DNA of 64,000 bases, taken from the NCBI RefSeq assembly GCF_900113955.1, contig NZ_FORH01000007.1:124001-188000 (forward strand), written 5' to 3'. Below, in pieces: positions 1 through 8,516 of the stretch (positions within the stretch are counted from its first letter, which is position 1; the number at the start of each line of letters is the position of its first letter). The translations under genes were made by a program, and so were the position numbers. This stretch comes from Celeribacter neptunius (GTDB taxonomy: Bacteria > Pseudomonadota > Alphaproteobacteria > Rhodobacterales > Rhodobacteraceae). The notes under the pieces were generated by a model. That model made no database searches, was not told the DNA's origin, and saw only the letters and a program-made list of their open reading frames with translations.

Positions 1-742
1 GGGCCTTCGCGTGTTCCAGCTCTTCGAGCACCAGAATGGCGCCGCCGCCGGAGATCACGAAACCGTCGCGATTGGCATCAAAGGCGCGGGAGGCTTTTTC
101 CGGCGTGTCGTTGAATTTCGAGGACATCGCGCCCATCGCGTCAAACAGGCAGGACAGCGTCCAGTCGAGCTCTTCGCCACCACCTGCGAACATCACGTCC
201 TGCTTGCCCATCATGATCTGCTCGGAGGCCGAACCGATGCAATGCAGCGAGGTCGAGCAGGCCGAGGTGATCGAATAGTTGATCCCCTTGATCTGATAGG
301 CGGTCGCGAGGTTGGCGGAAATCGTCGACCCCATGCATTTCGGCACCGCGAAAGGCCCGACGCGCTTGGTCGACATGGTCTTCAATACGGATTGATGCGC
401 CGTGAGCATGGCCGAGGTGGACGGGCCGCCGGAACCGGCAATCAGACCGGTGCGCGGGTTCACCACGTCGCTTTCCTCGAGGCCTGCGTCGGCGATGGCC
501 TGACCCATGGCGATATGGGCATAGGCGGCACCCGGTCCCATGAAGCGCAGGGCGCGTTTGTCGACATGTTCCTTGATGTCGAGATCGATGGCCCCGGCAA
601 TCTGGGACCGGAACCCGTATTCCTTCATGTCCTCATTGGCGGTGATGCCGGATTTCCCGGCTTTCAACGAGGCCAGCACCTCTTCGGCATTGTTGCCGAT
701 GGAGGAGACAATCCCCAGACCTGTAACGACGACGCGACGCAT
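1..742 (-). CDS. fabB: Beta-ketoacyl-ACP synthase I (FabB), 3' part missing at window edge
   Basis: The minus-strand reading frame starts at ATG 742 ([18 protein letters not shown]) and is open to the window edge, so the C-terminal part lies outside. The start is the classic KAS N-terminus, and the nucleophilic cysteine sits in an [15 protein letters not shown] stretch, as in FabB. FabB condenses acyl-ACP with malonyl-ACP and extends the cis-3-decenoyl intermediate made by FabA, so the pair supplies unsaturated fatty acids. It lies 68 bp downstream of fabA on the same strand, which fits a fabA-fabB operon. The two catalytic histidines expected near the C-terminus cannot be checked here. FabF is the main alternative; the fabA neighbour favours FabB. 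Confidence 0.93.
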   Translation of the reverse strand, partial: MRRVVVTGLGIVSSIGNNAEEVLASLKAGKSGITANEDMKEYGFRSQIAGAIDLDIKEHVDKRALRFMGPGAAYAHIAMGQAIADAGLEESDVVNPRTGLIAGSGGPSTSAMLTAHQSVLKTMSTKRVGPFAVPKCMGSTISANLATAYQIKGINYSITSACSTSLHCIGSASEQIMMGKQDVMFAGGGEELDWTLSCLFDAMGAMSSKFNDTPEKASRAFDANRDGFVISGGGAILVLEELEHAKA

Positions 743-810
743 GGCGTGTTCCTTCCCTGTGTATCTGTGCGACCCGGAGACCCGGGTCTTGTCTCACTTT
801 AGCCGACGGA

Positions 811-1320
811 TCAGCTCTCCGAGAGCGCGACTTTCATATCCTTGACCTGATAGATCACTTCGCCATCGGCCTCGACGATGCCGTCCGCGACGCCCATGGT
901 GAGGCGGCGGGTCTGGATCGCCTTGGTGAAATCGATCTTGTAGGTCAGCATTTTACGGTCCGGGCGCACCATGCCGGTGAGTTTCACTTCGCCGACGCCA
1001 AGCGCATAGCCACGGCCCTGCCAGCCGCGCCAGCCGAGGTTGAAACCGGTGAGCTGCCACAGACCGTCGAGGCCGAGACAGCCGGGCATGATCGGGTTGC
1101 CGGGGAAATGGCATTCAAAGAACCACAGCTCGGGCGTGATGTCGAACTCGGCCACGATATGGCCTTTGCCATGGGCGCCGCCATCGGCGGAGACCTCGGT
1201 GATCCGGTCCATCATCAGCATCGGCGGCGCCGGGAGCTGGGCATTGCCCGGGCCGAACAATTCGCCGGCTGCACATTTCAGCAGGTCTTCCTTGGTGAAA
1301 CTCGTGGGATAGTCGGCCAT
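811..1320 (-). CDS. fabA: 3-hydroxydecanoyl-ACP dehydratase/isomerase FabA
   Basis: The protein has 169 aa from ATG 1320 ([14 protein letters not shown]). The frame is open further upstream, but the family length and N-terminus fit this start. The hot-dog fold active site is visible in [20 protein letters not shown], with the catalytic His and the downstream Asp. FabA dehydrates 3-hydroxydecanoyl-ACP and isomerises trans-2- to cis-3-decenoyl-ACP, the branch point to unsaturated fatty acids in the cytosol. It precedes fabB and is divergent from irr, with about 220 bp between the two starts. This gene order is common in Rhodobacteraceae. Whether Irr controls fabAB cannot be read from the sequence. 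Confidence 0.96.
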   Translation of the reverse strand: MADYPTSFTKEDLLKCAAGELFGPGNAQLPAPPMLMMDRITEVSADGGAHGKGHIVAEFDITPELWFFECHFPGNPIMPGCLGLDGLWQLTGFNLGWRGWQGRGYALGVGEVKLTGMVRPDRKMLTYKIDFTKAIQTRRLTMGVADGIVEADGEVIYQVKDMKVALSES

Positions 1321-1481
1321 CGCGGGAACCCTTGCTTTCTCTAATTCTTCAAAGTCACACCCCTCTATCACCGTGGCGCCCAAGCGCGCAAGGCGCAACA
1401 GGGGGGATCAAAAGCGGTGTTTTCGCCCGGTCCGCCTCGGCATCCTACCGGGCGCGGTAAACCTATATCAGGCATTTGCGA

Positions 1482-1511
1482 TTGAATTTGACCGGGCTTC
1501 CGCCCTATATT
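1482..1511 (+). promoter_or_regulatory. Candidate promoter of irr
   Basis: TTGAAT at 1482-1487 and TATATT at 1506-1511 are separated by 18 bp and lie about 30 bp upstream of the irr ATG. They match a sigma-70-type -35/-10 pair fairly well. An AGGAAA ribosome-binding site follows at about 1524. The assignment rests on the motif alone. Confidence 0.4.
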
Positions 1512-1539
1512 GACCGCTGTAGCTAGGAAATGAACGCAC

Positions 1540-1974
1540 ATGACCCAGATTGCAGAGACTGAAATCCGCCGCGGCGAGGCCTGGCTGGCCCATGGCGGTG
1601 TCCGCCCGACGCGTCAGCGTGTCACGTTGGCCACGCTTCTGGTCGGCGATGGGCATGACCGGCATGTCACCGCCGAGAGCCTGTTCGACGCGGCGCGGGA
1701 TGCGGGCGAGAAAGTCTCTCTGGCCACCGTGTACAACACGCTTCGGGCGTTTTGTCAGGCCGGGTTGATGCAAGAGGTGACGGTCGATGGGTCGCGCAGC
1801 TACTTTGACACCAATATGGACGAGCATCCGCATTTCTTCTGGGAAGACAACGGCGCTCTGACCGATGCGCCGGCGCATGAGCTGAAGATTCAAAGCCTGC
1901 CGCAGCCGCCCGAAGGCATGGAGATTGCCTCGGTCGATGTGGTGATCCGGCTGCGTCCGAAAGCCAAGCACTGA
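1540..1974 (+). CDS. irr: Irr, Fur-family iron-responsive regulator
   Basis: The 144-aa protein begins MTQIAETEIRRGEAW and has the Fur-type winged helix around residues 20-75 (VRPTRQRVTLATLL, VSLATVYNTL). A short histidine motif (DEHPHFFWED) follows at about 90-100, where Irr proteins carry their haem/metal-responsive HxH region. Irr represses or activates iron and haem genes under iron limitation in alphaproteobacteria and is degraded or inactivated when haem is plentiful. The small size, the PTRQRV helix and the position next to fabA favour Irr over Fur/Mur or Zur. The stop overlaps possible start codons of the next gene, so the two may be translationally coupled. Confidence 0.88.
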   Translation: MTQIAETEIRRGEAWLAHGGVRPTRQRVTLATLLVGDGHDRHVTAESLFDAARDAGEKVSLATVYNTLRAFCQAGLMQEVTVDGSRSYFDTNMDEHPHFFWEDNGALTDAPAHELKIQSLPQPPEGMEIASVDVVIRLRPKAKH

Positions 1975-2015
1975 TACGCCTTCTGTCTCTGCGCCTGACC
2001 GGGTTTGCGGCCCTT

Positions 2016-2315
2016 GTGGCCATGCCGGTGTCGCTCGCGGCACAGGGCGCCTTGCCGGTGCAATTCGTGACCGGGGGCGAGGCGGTGGTTCTCGTGCATT
2101 TCAACCCGACCGAGCTTCTGGCCGATGAGACATGGTATGTCGGCGGCAGTTGCAAAGGCGTGGCCGAGCCCGCGCCGGTGCAGGTGGTCGATTTCGCGCA
2201 TCTGGCGGAGATCGAAGTGTATCTCTCCGATTATTCCTATACCGCGGATCGGCGGGTGTGCATCGTGAACCCGGACGCTGCGCCCAAGGCCTTTTGGCAG
2301 GCTTACGAGCGATAA
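2016..2315 (+). CDS. Small exported protein of unknown function downstream of irr
   Basis: Unrecognised protein, 99 aa if started at GTG 2016. The reading frame upstream of that codon encodes a good hydrophobic export signal (RLLSLRLTGFAALVAMPVSLAAQ) running back to the irr stop, but it has no ATG, GTG or TTG. The only near-cognate candidate there is CTG 1971, which overlaps the irr stop TGA. The mature part contains two cysteines (GGSCKGV and RRVCIVN) that could form a disulphide. A periplasmic location is inferred. The tight packing behind irr suggests co-transcription, and hence possibly an iron-linked role, but nothing in the protein shows one. Confidence 0.6.
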   Translation: MAMPVSLAAQGALPVQFVTGGEAVVLVHFNPTELLADETWYVGGSCKGVAEPAPVQVVDFAHLAEIEVYLSDYSYTADRRVCIVNPDAAPKAFWQAYER

Positions 2316-2354
2316 ACAGAGACAAGGCAAGACGAGATAAAGACAGGAGCCCCG

Positions 2355-2960
2355 ATGATCTTTGAAGGTCCCGACGGTCTGAACCGCTGTTCCTGGTGCG
2401 CGAGCGACCCGGAATATATCCGCTATCACGACGAGGAATGGGGCTATCCGGTCACCGACGACATCCGCCTCTTTGAGAAAATCTGTCTCGAAGGGTTTCA
2501 GTCCGGCCTGTCGTGGTGGACCATTCTCAGAAAGCGCGAGAATTTCCGCGCGGGTTTTGCCGGCTTCGATTTCCACAAAATGGCGGAGTTCGGCGAGGCG
2601 GACATCGCCCGGCTGATGCAGGACGCGGGCATCGTGCGCCACCGGGGCAAGATCGAAGCGGTGATCAACAATGCCGCGCGGGCCGTGGAGATGCAGCGCG
2701 ACCTCGGCTCGCTGGCAGCCTATTTCTGGTCCTATGAGGAAACAGAGGTGCCAAAAGGTGTTGAGGGTGTTCCGGCGATGACCGAGACCTCGAAACGCCT
2801 GTCGAAAGACCTGAAGAAACGCGGCTGGAAATTCGTCGGACCGACCACCTGCTATGCGTTCATGCAGGCAATGGGGCTCGTGAATGATCATGACCCGGAT
2901 TGCGCGCATCATGCCAAGGCCATGGCGGCGCGCGAGGGGTTCACGCCCCCTGTCGGCTGA
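2355..2960 (+). CDS. tag: DNA-3-methyladenine glycosylase I (Tag)
   Basis: The 201-aa protein removes N3-methyladenine from alkylated DNA as the first step of base excision repair. It carries the Tag signature NRCSWCASDPEYIRYHDEEWG at residues 10-30, with the zinc-binding Cys and His. CLEGFQSGLSW carries the family's conserved Glu, and NDHDPDCAHH near the C-terminus supplies the second zinc His/Cys pair. Length and motifs match the enterobacterial enzyme closely. It follows the small exported gene after 39 bp on the same strand. Its last 20 bp overlap the convergent YkgJ-like gene. Confidence 0.95.
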   Translation: MIFEGPDGLNRCSWCASDPEYIRYHDEEWGYPVTDDIRLFEKICLEGFQSGLSWWTILRKRENFRAGFAGFDFHKMAEFGEADIARLMQDAGIVRHRGKIEAVINNAARAVEMQRDLGSLAAYFWSYEETEVPKGVEGVPAMTETSKRLSKDLKKRGWKFVGPTTCYAFMQAMGLVNDHDPDCAHHAKAMAAREGFTPPVG

Positions 2961-3450
2961 TGAAAGGCGCGAGGCTTTTGAGCCAATCGCGGGCAGGTTT
3001 GGGATCAAAACAATGCAGGCTCTCGAGATCCCGCTTCGCCGTATCGACTTGCGCGATCCGATCGCTCAGTTCCGCCAGCTTGTCCTCGGGCAGGGGCAGG
3101 GCGCGGGCGGCCGTGAGCATCTGATGCAGTTCTTGCAGCTGGCGCATGATGCGAAACGCCTCCATCATCGGAGCGGTCAGCTCGGGGCGGCTCTTCCATG
3201 TGTCGGAAAACAGGGCGCTCACCCGCTGTCCGGCGCCAAGACAGTCGAAGGCCACACAGCCGCGGTAGCCCTTTTGCGCCAGATCTTCGTGGATGGAACA
3301 GGCAAATTCACTGTCCCTCAGGCCGAGCCGGTGACAGGGCGTCCCGGCGGGCTTGTCATGGGCGAACATCTCGCCCCGGTCAAAGGCCAGCGCCAGACAG
3401 CACAGGGCGGCGCAGTTGGAACAGTCGGCTCGGAACTCACTCGGTGTCAT
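2941..3450 (-). CDS. YkgJ-like cysteine-cluster protein
   Basis: The protein has 169 aa if started at ATG 3450 (MTPSEFRADCSNC); an ATG seven codons upstream at 3471 is also possible. The N-terminal CSNCAALCC matches the CxxCxxxCC pattern of YkgJ-type putative metal-cluster proteins. Three more cysteines follow in TPCHRL, FACSIH and YRGCVAFDCLGAG. The C-terminal half is predicted helical, without recognisable catalytic motifs. These families probably bind zinc or an Fe-S cluster, but their reaction is unknown. It is convergent with tag and overlaps its 3' end by 20 bp. Confidence 0.7.
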   Translation of the reverse strand: MTPSEFRADCSNCAALCCLALAFDRGEMFAHDKPAGTPCHRLGLRDSEFACSIHEDLAQKGYRGCVAFDCLGAGQRVSALFSDTWKSRPELTAPMMEAFRIMRQLQELHQMLTAARALPLPEDKLAELSDRIAQVDTAKRDLESLHCFDPKPARDWLKSLAPFISRQGA

Positions 3451-3543
3451 GGGGCCATTTGACGTCATCACGCCGGGCGATCAACGAAAAAGAGCGGCGC
3501 GCCTGTGGCACACCGCTCTCGCAAATTTCGCGTAGGATCGGAA

Positions 3544-3978
3544 TTATTCCGCGACGATCTCGACCAGCTCGATGGCAAAGGTCAGGTCTTCGCCGGCCAG
3601 ACGGTGGTTGGCGTCGAGCGTGACTTCCTCTTCGGTGATCTCAACGACGGTCACCGGGATGACCTGACCCTGCGGCGACTGCATCTGCAGCTGCAGACCG
3701 ACCTCGAGCGGGATTTCCGCCGGGATCTGGGCGCGCGGCACGGCCTGCTGGGCATCGGGGTGACGCTGGCCATAGGCCTCGTCGGCGACGGCGACGATGG
3801 TTTTCTTTTCGCCCACGTTCATGCCCGGCAGGTGCTTGTCCATGCCCGGGATGATCTGGCCGGAGCCGACGGTGAATTCGAGCGGGTCACGGCCCTCGGA
3901 GCTGTCGAAGACGGTGCCGTCCTGAAGCGTGCCGGTGTAGTGAATGCGTACTTTGTCGCCCGATTTAACTTCGGTCAT
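3544..3978 (-). CDS. FKBP-type peptidyl-prolyl cis-trans isomerase (SlyD-like)
   Basis: The 144-aa protein starts at ATG 3978 (MTEVKSGDKVRIHYTGTL). The FKBP domain shows the family motifs HYTGTLQDGTVFDSS and IIPGMDKHLPGMNVGEKKT. The insert-in-flap region (AYGQRHPDAQQAVPRAQIP) matches SlyD-like chaperone/isomerases. It lacks SlyD's long histidine-rich metal-binding tail. It would catalyse proline isomerisation and assist folding in the cytosol. The open frame extends upstream but has no family resemblance there. It stands alone between the cysteine-cluster gene and a membrane-protein gene on the same strand. Confidence 0.9.
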   Translation of the reverse strand: MTEVKSGDKVRIHYTGTLQDGTVFDSSEGRDPLEFTVGSGQIIPGMDKHLPGMNVGEKKTIVAVADEAYGQRHPDAQQAVPRAQIPAEIPLEVGLQLQMQSPQGQVIPVTVVEITEEEVTLDANHRLAGEDLTFAIELVEIVAE

Positions 3979-4090
3979 GGAAAATCCTAACTGTTCGGGG
4001 GTGAATTTCGGGGCCGCGCTCTTGCGGGTGCCCGTTGCGATTGCGCGAGAGGATAGGGGCTCTGTGCCTGTTGTAAACCCCCTCCTTCCG

Positions 4091-4765
4091 TCAGAGGGCG
4101 CAGGCGCTCGGGCGTTTGTAATGCAATGGCACGGTGTTGATCGGGTAGAAGCGGTTTTCTTTGTAGCTCCATGCGTAGAAGGTCTGTCCGACCCATGCCG
4201 TGGCGTGGCGATTGGCATAGCGGAGCTCCCCCATCAGGGTGAAGGTGCCGAGCCTCTGACCGGCGGAGGCCCACAGGGACATGGAGTGCAGGCAATCGGC
4301 GCCCAGCTCGGACGCCGCCTCGGAGATGCGCCTTTGTGCCGAATGATCCGCCACTGTGATGGCCGAGGCGGTCGCGGCCGTGAGGGTCAGCAGCAGAGCG
4401 ATGGCGCGGATCGGGCGAAAACGCTTTGCCAGGAGCGCCATCAGAACCGCCGTGACCGTGAAGGCCGCGAGAGACTGCGTGACGAACCCGGTCTCTGCGA
4501 TGAGATCGAGGATCTGACCGACAGAAAAGAACCCCAGAATGGGAAAGGCGATGAGGGGCAGGGCTGCGTCGCCGACCGTGGCGCCGAGGATGGCGAAATA
4601 GGCGAAACAGCTCAAAAGCCCGTGGCACAGAAAGAACAGGACGGGACGTTGCTGTGCCTTGAAGCGTCGTGCATAGGCGATCGGCAGACCCCATTGCGCG
4701 GCCGCGAGGCCGAGAACGCCGACCAGAAGCAGGGCAGAGCCCAGAAAGGACGACAGGGGCGTCAA
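4091..4765 (-). CDS. Integral membrane protein of unknown function
   Basis: Unrecognised; about 224 aa if started at TTG 4765, whose TTGA overlaps the stop of the preceding gene and suggests translational coupling. The open frame runs up to 4843, but that part is antisense-like and overlaps the neighbour's conserved C-terminus. There are four or five hydrophobic segments (SFLGSALLLVGVLGLAAA, VLFFLCHGLLSCFAYFAIL, SLAAFTVTAVLMALL, AIALLLTLTAATASAI). A polar C-terminal domain of about 70 aa follows, with tyrosines and tryptophans (WVGQTFYAWSYKENRFYP). Its job is probably linked to the glycosyltransferase-like gene it follows. Confidence 0.6.
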   Translation of the reverse strand: MTPLSSFLGSALLLVGVLGLAAAQWGLPIAYARRFKAQQRPVLFFLCHGLLSCFAYFAILGATVGDAALPLIAFPILGFFSVGQILDLIAETGFVTQSLAAFTVTAVLMALLAKRFRPIRAIALLLTLTAATASAITVADHSAQRRISEAASELGADCLHSMSLWASAGQRLGTFTLMGELRYANRHATAWVGQTFYAWSYKENRFYPINTVPLHYKRPSACAL

Positions 4766-5625
4766 AACCACTGCCCGGGTTCCATCAGGCCCAGGTCCAG
4801 CAATTGCTGGCTGTGCCATTCGAACTCGGTCGAATTGTGCCACATGAAATTGTGAATGTCATAGGTCGAACCGGCATTTGTTTTCAAAGCCTTGGCGGTT
4901 CGGAACGACGCGATGGAGGCGGTCAGGTTGTGATGCCAGGGGCAGGCGAAAGTGTTGTATTCCTCATCGTTGAACAGATGGTCCTCGCTGAGCCTGAGCC
5001 CCTTCCTGGCCTTGAAAATCGCGATCCTGTCGATGCGGCGGCGATTGGGTGGCATATGTTCCTCGAACCGCCACCGGAGCCCGCCGAAAAAGTCGAGCTG
5101 GCGCTCTTTCGGATGGTTCTCGGCGTCGTTGCGGCCAAGCGCGTAATAGCCTGATTTGTCGAGATGCGCGTCCTCGAGCGAGACCGCATTGGGGCTGTCG
5201 TCGAGATTGTCGGCATAGAGATCGACCACATAGGTGAGCATCGCGTCGCGCCGCTCCTCGGTGTGGAAGGTCAGCATGTCGCCGATCGTGCGGCTCTCGC
5301 AGAACGGAAAGAACAGATATTCCGCATTGTAGCAGTAATAGAGCCAGATCCCCGGCGCCGCCTCGATGATCCGGTTGACCGCCTCCGAGAGCATATTGGC
5401 CGCGCGGGTGGCGTAGCGGATGCGGTGGATTTTCAGCTCCAGCCCTTCGCTCAGCCGCAACTCATCGGGGGCAAAGAGCAGCACCTGCTTGAAGCCCAGA
5501 GACAGGTGATGGCGTACGGTCGTGTCCACCTCGACCAGATCCTCGGCAAAGACCATCGCGATGGGCCCTTTCAACAGGGCGTCTTTGCCGTCAGTGAGGA
5601 ATGTGTCGAGGCTGTCGTAACGCAT
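4762..5625 (-). CDS. Conserved protein, glycosyltransferase family 2-like
   Basis: The 287-aa protein starts at ATG 5625 (MRYDSLDTFLTDGKDAL). The family resemblance is recalled from roseobacter proteins labelled glycosyltransferase family 2; no DxD motif could be assigned with confidence. Distinct conserved-looking features are the aromatic stretch WLYYCYNAEYLFFPFCESR in the middle and PWHHNLTASIASFRTAKAL plus WHSQQLLDLGLMEPGQWF at the C-terminus. It has no signal peptide or membrane segment. The frame stays open for another 1.6 kb upstream, but only as antisense of miaB. Its stop overlaps the start of the downstream membrane-protein gene. Function remains uncertain. Confidence 0.55.
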   Translation of the reverse strand: MRYDSLDTFLTDGKDALLKGPIAMVFAEDLVEVDTTVRHHLSLGFKQVLLFAPDELRLSEGLELKIHRIRYATRAANMLSEAVNRIIEAAPGIWLYYCYNAEYLFFPFCESRTIGDMLTFHTEERRDAMLTYVVDLYADNLDDSPNAVSLEDAHLDKSGYYALGRNDAENHPKERQLDFFGGLRWRFEEHMPPNRRRIDRIAIFKARKGLRLSEDHLFNDEEYNTFACPWHHNLTASIASFRTAKALKTNAGSTYDIHNFMWHNSTEFEWHSQQLLDLGLMEPGQWF

Positions 5626-5823
5626 ATCTGTCCTAAATACTGGCAATTGTCCCTCTTGGGCTAAAAAATGCATGACCGGCAGGGGATTGCAAGGATTGTG
5701 GGAGCAATTCCCGAAGCGCTGCCCGATTGTGCGCGGGGCGCGCGGGTCAAAAGCCGTTTGCCCTGTCAGCCCCGTTCCTGTAGGAAGCGCCGCAATCCCC
5801 CCAATATTCGTGGACCTGAGGCG

Positions 5824-7161
5824 ATGTCTGAGACCAAAACCGACACCAAGAAGCTCTATATCAAGACCTATGGCTGTCAGATGAATGTCTATGACAGCGA
5901 ACGCATGGCAGAGAGCCTTGGTGGTTCGGGCTATACCGAGGTCTCCAGCCCCGAAGAGGCGGATATGATCCTGCTCAATACCTGCCACATTCGCGAGAAG
6001 GCGGCGGAGAAGGTGTATTCGGAGCTTGGACGCTACAAGGATCTGAAGCTTGCCAAGCCTGACCTGAAGATCGGCGTGGCCGGCTGCGTCGCGCAGGCCG
6101 AGGGCGAAGAGATCATGCGGCGTCAGCCGATGGTCGATCTCGTGGTCGGGCCGCAGAGCTATCACAAGCTGCCGAAACTCGAAGCCAAGGCGGGGCATGG
6201 CGAAAAGGCGCTCGACACGGATTTCCCCGAGGAAGACAAGTTCGAACATCTGAAAGCCCGGCCCAAGGCGAAACGCGCCCCGGCGGCGTTTTTGACCGTG
6301 CAGGAGGGCTGTGACAAATTCTGTGCCTTCTGTGTCGTGCCCTATACCCGCGGCGCCGAAGTGTCGCGCCCGGTGGATCGTGTGCTCTCCGAGGCGCGCG
6401 ATCTGGTCGAACGCGGGGTGCGGGAGATCACCCTTCTGGGCCAGAACGTCAACGCCTATCACGGCGCGGGTGAGGGTGGAACATGGGGGCTTGCCAAGCT
6501 CATCCGGGAACTCGCCAAGGTCGACGGGCTGGAGCGTATCCGCTTCACCACCTCGCACCCCAACGACATGGAGGACGACCTGATCGCCGCCCATGGGGAT
6601 TGCGAAAAACTCATGCCTTATCTGCACCTTCCGGTGCAGTCGGGCTCCGACAAGATCCTCAAGGCGATGAACCGCAAACACACGGCAGAAGAGTATATCC
6701 GCCTGATCGAGCGTATTCGCGCGGCGCGACCGGATATCGCCATGTCGGGCGACTTCATCGTCGGCTTCCCCGGCGAGACCGATCAGGATTTCGAGGACAC
6801 CATGAGCCTCGTGCGCGAAGTCGGCTATGGCTCTGCCTTCTCGTTCAAATACTCGCCGCGCCCGGGCACGCCGGCCGCCGAGAAAGAGGCGAAGATGGTC
6901 GACCCCGATGTGGCGTCCGAGCGGCTCTATCGGTTGCAGGCGCTGATCACCGAGCAACAGCGCGCCTTTCAGGACGCGATGGTCGGGCGCGAGGTCTCGG
7001 TTCTGTTCGAGCGCAAGGGGCGTCTGCCGGGGCAGATGGTTGGAAAATCCGAGTATCTTCATGCAGTTCACGTCACCGACGATATTGCCGTGGGAGAGAT
7101 CGCACGGGTGAGAATCATCGAGAGCGGCCCGAATTCGCTGGCGGGCGAAATGCTGCGTTAA
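5824..7161 (+). CDS. miaB: tRNA-2-methylthio-N6-dimethylallyladenosine synthase MiaB
   Basis: The 445-aa radical-SAM methylthiotransferase adds the methylthio group to i6A37 of tRNAs that read UNN codons. The start is ATG 5824 ([21 protein letters not shown]); the frame is open upstream without family resemblance. The N-terminal domain has the three Cys of the auxiliary 4Fe-4S cluster ([21 protein letters not shown]). The radical-SAM CxxxCxxC is in [18 protein letters not shown]-terminal TRAM domain ends the protein ([19 protein letters not shown]). RimO, the ribosomal-protein counterpart, is encoded at 30.3 kb. Confidence 0.97.
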   Translation: MSETKTDTKKLYIKTYGCQMNVYDSERMAESLGGSGYTEVSSPEEADMILLNTCHIREKAAEKVYSELGRYKDLKLAKPDLKIGVAGCVAQAEGEEIMRRQPMVDLVVGPQSYHKLPKLEAKAGHGEKALDTDFPEEDKFEHLKARPKAKRAPAAFLTVQEGCDKFCAFCVVPYTRGAEVSRPVDRVLSEARDLVERGVREITLLGQNVNAYHGAGEGGTWGLAKLIRELAKVDGLERIRFTTSHPNDMEDDLIAAHGDCEKLMPYLHLPVQSGSDKILKAMNRKHTAEEYIRLIERIRAARPDIAMSGDFIVGFPGETDQDFEDTMSLVREVGYGSAFSFKYSPRPGTPAAEKEAKMVDPDVASERLYRLQALITEQQRAFQDAMVGREVSVLFERKGRLPGQMVGKSEYLHAVHVTDDIAVGEIARVRIIESGPNSLAGEMLR

Positions 7162-7415
7162 CCATGTGATCGGACGTTGAGGCAAAAGTTTTGCCTCCTG
7201 ATGGCATGCCTTGGCGACAATTGATGCTTGCGCGCATTTTCGTTGCAGATCGCGATACAATATCTGGTGTTTTTCCTTCACAAGACACCGAAGTTTGCTA
7301 TTCTTTTACCATGATCGTGGTGAGTAGGGCGCGGCAGCTGTCAAAGCTGTGGGGGCGCAATCGTTCAATTTTGCGGAGCGGCCCGAAAACGCATGCAAAT
7401 GAGGGGACGGGACAC

Positions 7416-7979
7416 GTGACCATCGAAATTCTCAAGAACAGCCGGGTGGCTCTGGCGCTTGTGGCCAGCATGGCGCTGGCGGGTGCGAGTGCACCGGCTT
7501 TTGCGCAAACCGCAACCAATGCCGAAAATTACACGCCGACGATCTGGATCGATCCGGATGGCTGTGAGCACTGGGTCATGGATGACGGGGTCGAGGGCTA
7601 TATGGACCTCAAGGTCAACCGTCAGGGCATTCCGACCTGTCACCCGGTCAAGAGCTGTGCCGTGATGAATTCGGATCAGCTGTTCGCCACCGACAAATAT
7701 TCGATCTCGGCGACCGGTCGCAAACGTCTGACCGATTTCTTCCAACAGGCCGGGGCCACCGCCTATATCATCATCGGTCATACCGACAGCCGCGCCTCGG
7801 ACGAATATAACATGCGTCTGAGCTACAATCGCGCCAACGCCGTCGCCAAGATCGCGCAGTCGACCGGGGCCCGTATCGCCGATGTGCGGGGCTATGGTGA
7901 GCGGATGCCGCGGGCGTCGAACTCGACCGCCGCCGGCATGCAGCAAAACCGCCGCGTCGAAATCATCTGTATCAAGTGA
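7416..7979 (+). CDS. OmpA-family exported protein with an N-terminal IWIDPxGC domain
   Basis: The 187-aa protein uses GTG 7416 behind a GAGGGGACGG ribosome-binding region. It has a clear signal peptide (VALALVASMALAGASAPAFA, cleaved before QTAT). Residues about 45-75 hold IWIDPDGCEHWVMDDGVEGY, and the last 110 residues form an OmpA C-terminal peptidoglycan-binding domain (IIIGHTDSRASDEYN, LSYNRANAV, NRRVEI). It probably tethers a periplasmic or outer-membrane module to peptidoglycan. The next gene, 11 bp downstream, repeats the IWIDP motif without the OmpA domain, so the two likely act together. The exact function is unknown. Confidence 0.82.
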   Translation: MTIEILKNSRVALALVASMALAGASAPAFAQTATNAENYTPTIWIDPDGCEHWVMDDGVEGYMDLKVNRQGIPTCHPVKSCAVMNSDQLFATDKYSISATGRKRLTDFFQQAGATAYIIIGHTDSRASDEYNMRLSYNRANAVAKIAQSTGARIADVRGYGERMPRASNSTAAGMQQNRRVEIICIK

Positions 7980-7990
7980 GGAGAGAGACG

Positions 7991-8320
7991 ATGAAAGCCT
8001 ATAAAGCAATCGCCCTTCTCGCGGTTCTGAGCATGACCACCGCCTGTACCGAAGCCGTTCTCGGCGGTGCCGGTTATGAAGAGCATAAAAAGGACAAGAC
8101 CGTTGACCGCGGCTTTGACAGCAAGCATCTGTCCTCGCTGGTCGCCGGGATCTGGATTGACCCGCAGGGCTGTGACCACTGGATCATCGATGATGGTGTC
8201 GAGGGCTACCTGAGCGCGCGGGTCGACAAATACGGCAAGCCGGTCTGTTCCGGCATTGCGGCGCCGAACACCGCAGTGGGCCCGTATAAAGACGGTTCCG
8301 CCTTCGGCGACCCGATCTGA
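7991..8320 (+). CDS. Small putative lipoprotein sharing the IWIDPxGC motif with its neighbour
   Basis: The 109-aa protein (MKAYKAIALLAVLSMTTACTEAV) has an export signal ending in a cysteine that could be lipidated, although TTAC is a weak lipobox. Its centre carries IWIDPQGCDHWIIDDGVEGY and ends the motif with GKPVC, nearly identical to the OmpA-like protein encoded immediately upstream. Both cysteines of the motif are conserved between the two. No known domain name comes to mind. The 11-bp gap and the terminator that follows make a two-gene operon likely. The arrangement suggests a peptidoglycan-anchored protein and a membrane-anchored partner built on the same fold. Confidence 0.75.
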   Translation: MKAYKAIALLAVLSMTTACTEAVLGGAGYEEHKKDKTVDRGFDSKHLSSLVAGIWIDPQGCDHWIIDDGVEGYLSARVDKYGKPVCSGIAAPNTAVGPYKDGSAFGDPI

Positions 8321-8344
8321 TCCGGATCAGAGGACGGAGAATGC

Positions 8345-8374
8345 GACGGCCATCCCCCGGGGTGGCCGTTTTCG
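8345..8374 (+). terminator. Rho-independent terminator after the lipoprotein gene
   Basis: ACGGCCATCCCC pairs with GGGGTGGCCGT, with one bulged A, and is followed by TTTTC. It lies 25 bp past the stop codon and separates this pair from phoH. Confidence 0.75.
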
Positions 8375-8516
8375 TGTGATTATTTTTTGGGCGATGTGCC
8401 AAGAATTGAGCGGGGCTTTGCCGCCTCAATTGCGAAGATTTTGTGTCCCCGCTTGCCAGAACCGCAATCCCTTGGCACCATCAACCTAGGAGACAATCCA
8501 GAGTCGGAGACAATTA

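Noticed and set aside
5626-7281. Very long upstream extension of the glycosyltransferase-like frame on the minus strand
   Set aside because: It is the exact antisense of miaB, whose motifs are unmistakable. The conserved part begins at ATG 5625.
8316-8329. CTGATCCGGATCAG as a second FNR box
   Set aside because: It overlaps a stop codon, lacks the TTGAT/ATCAA ends and has no promoter downstream; it sits just before a terminator.
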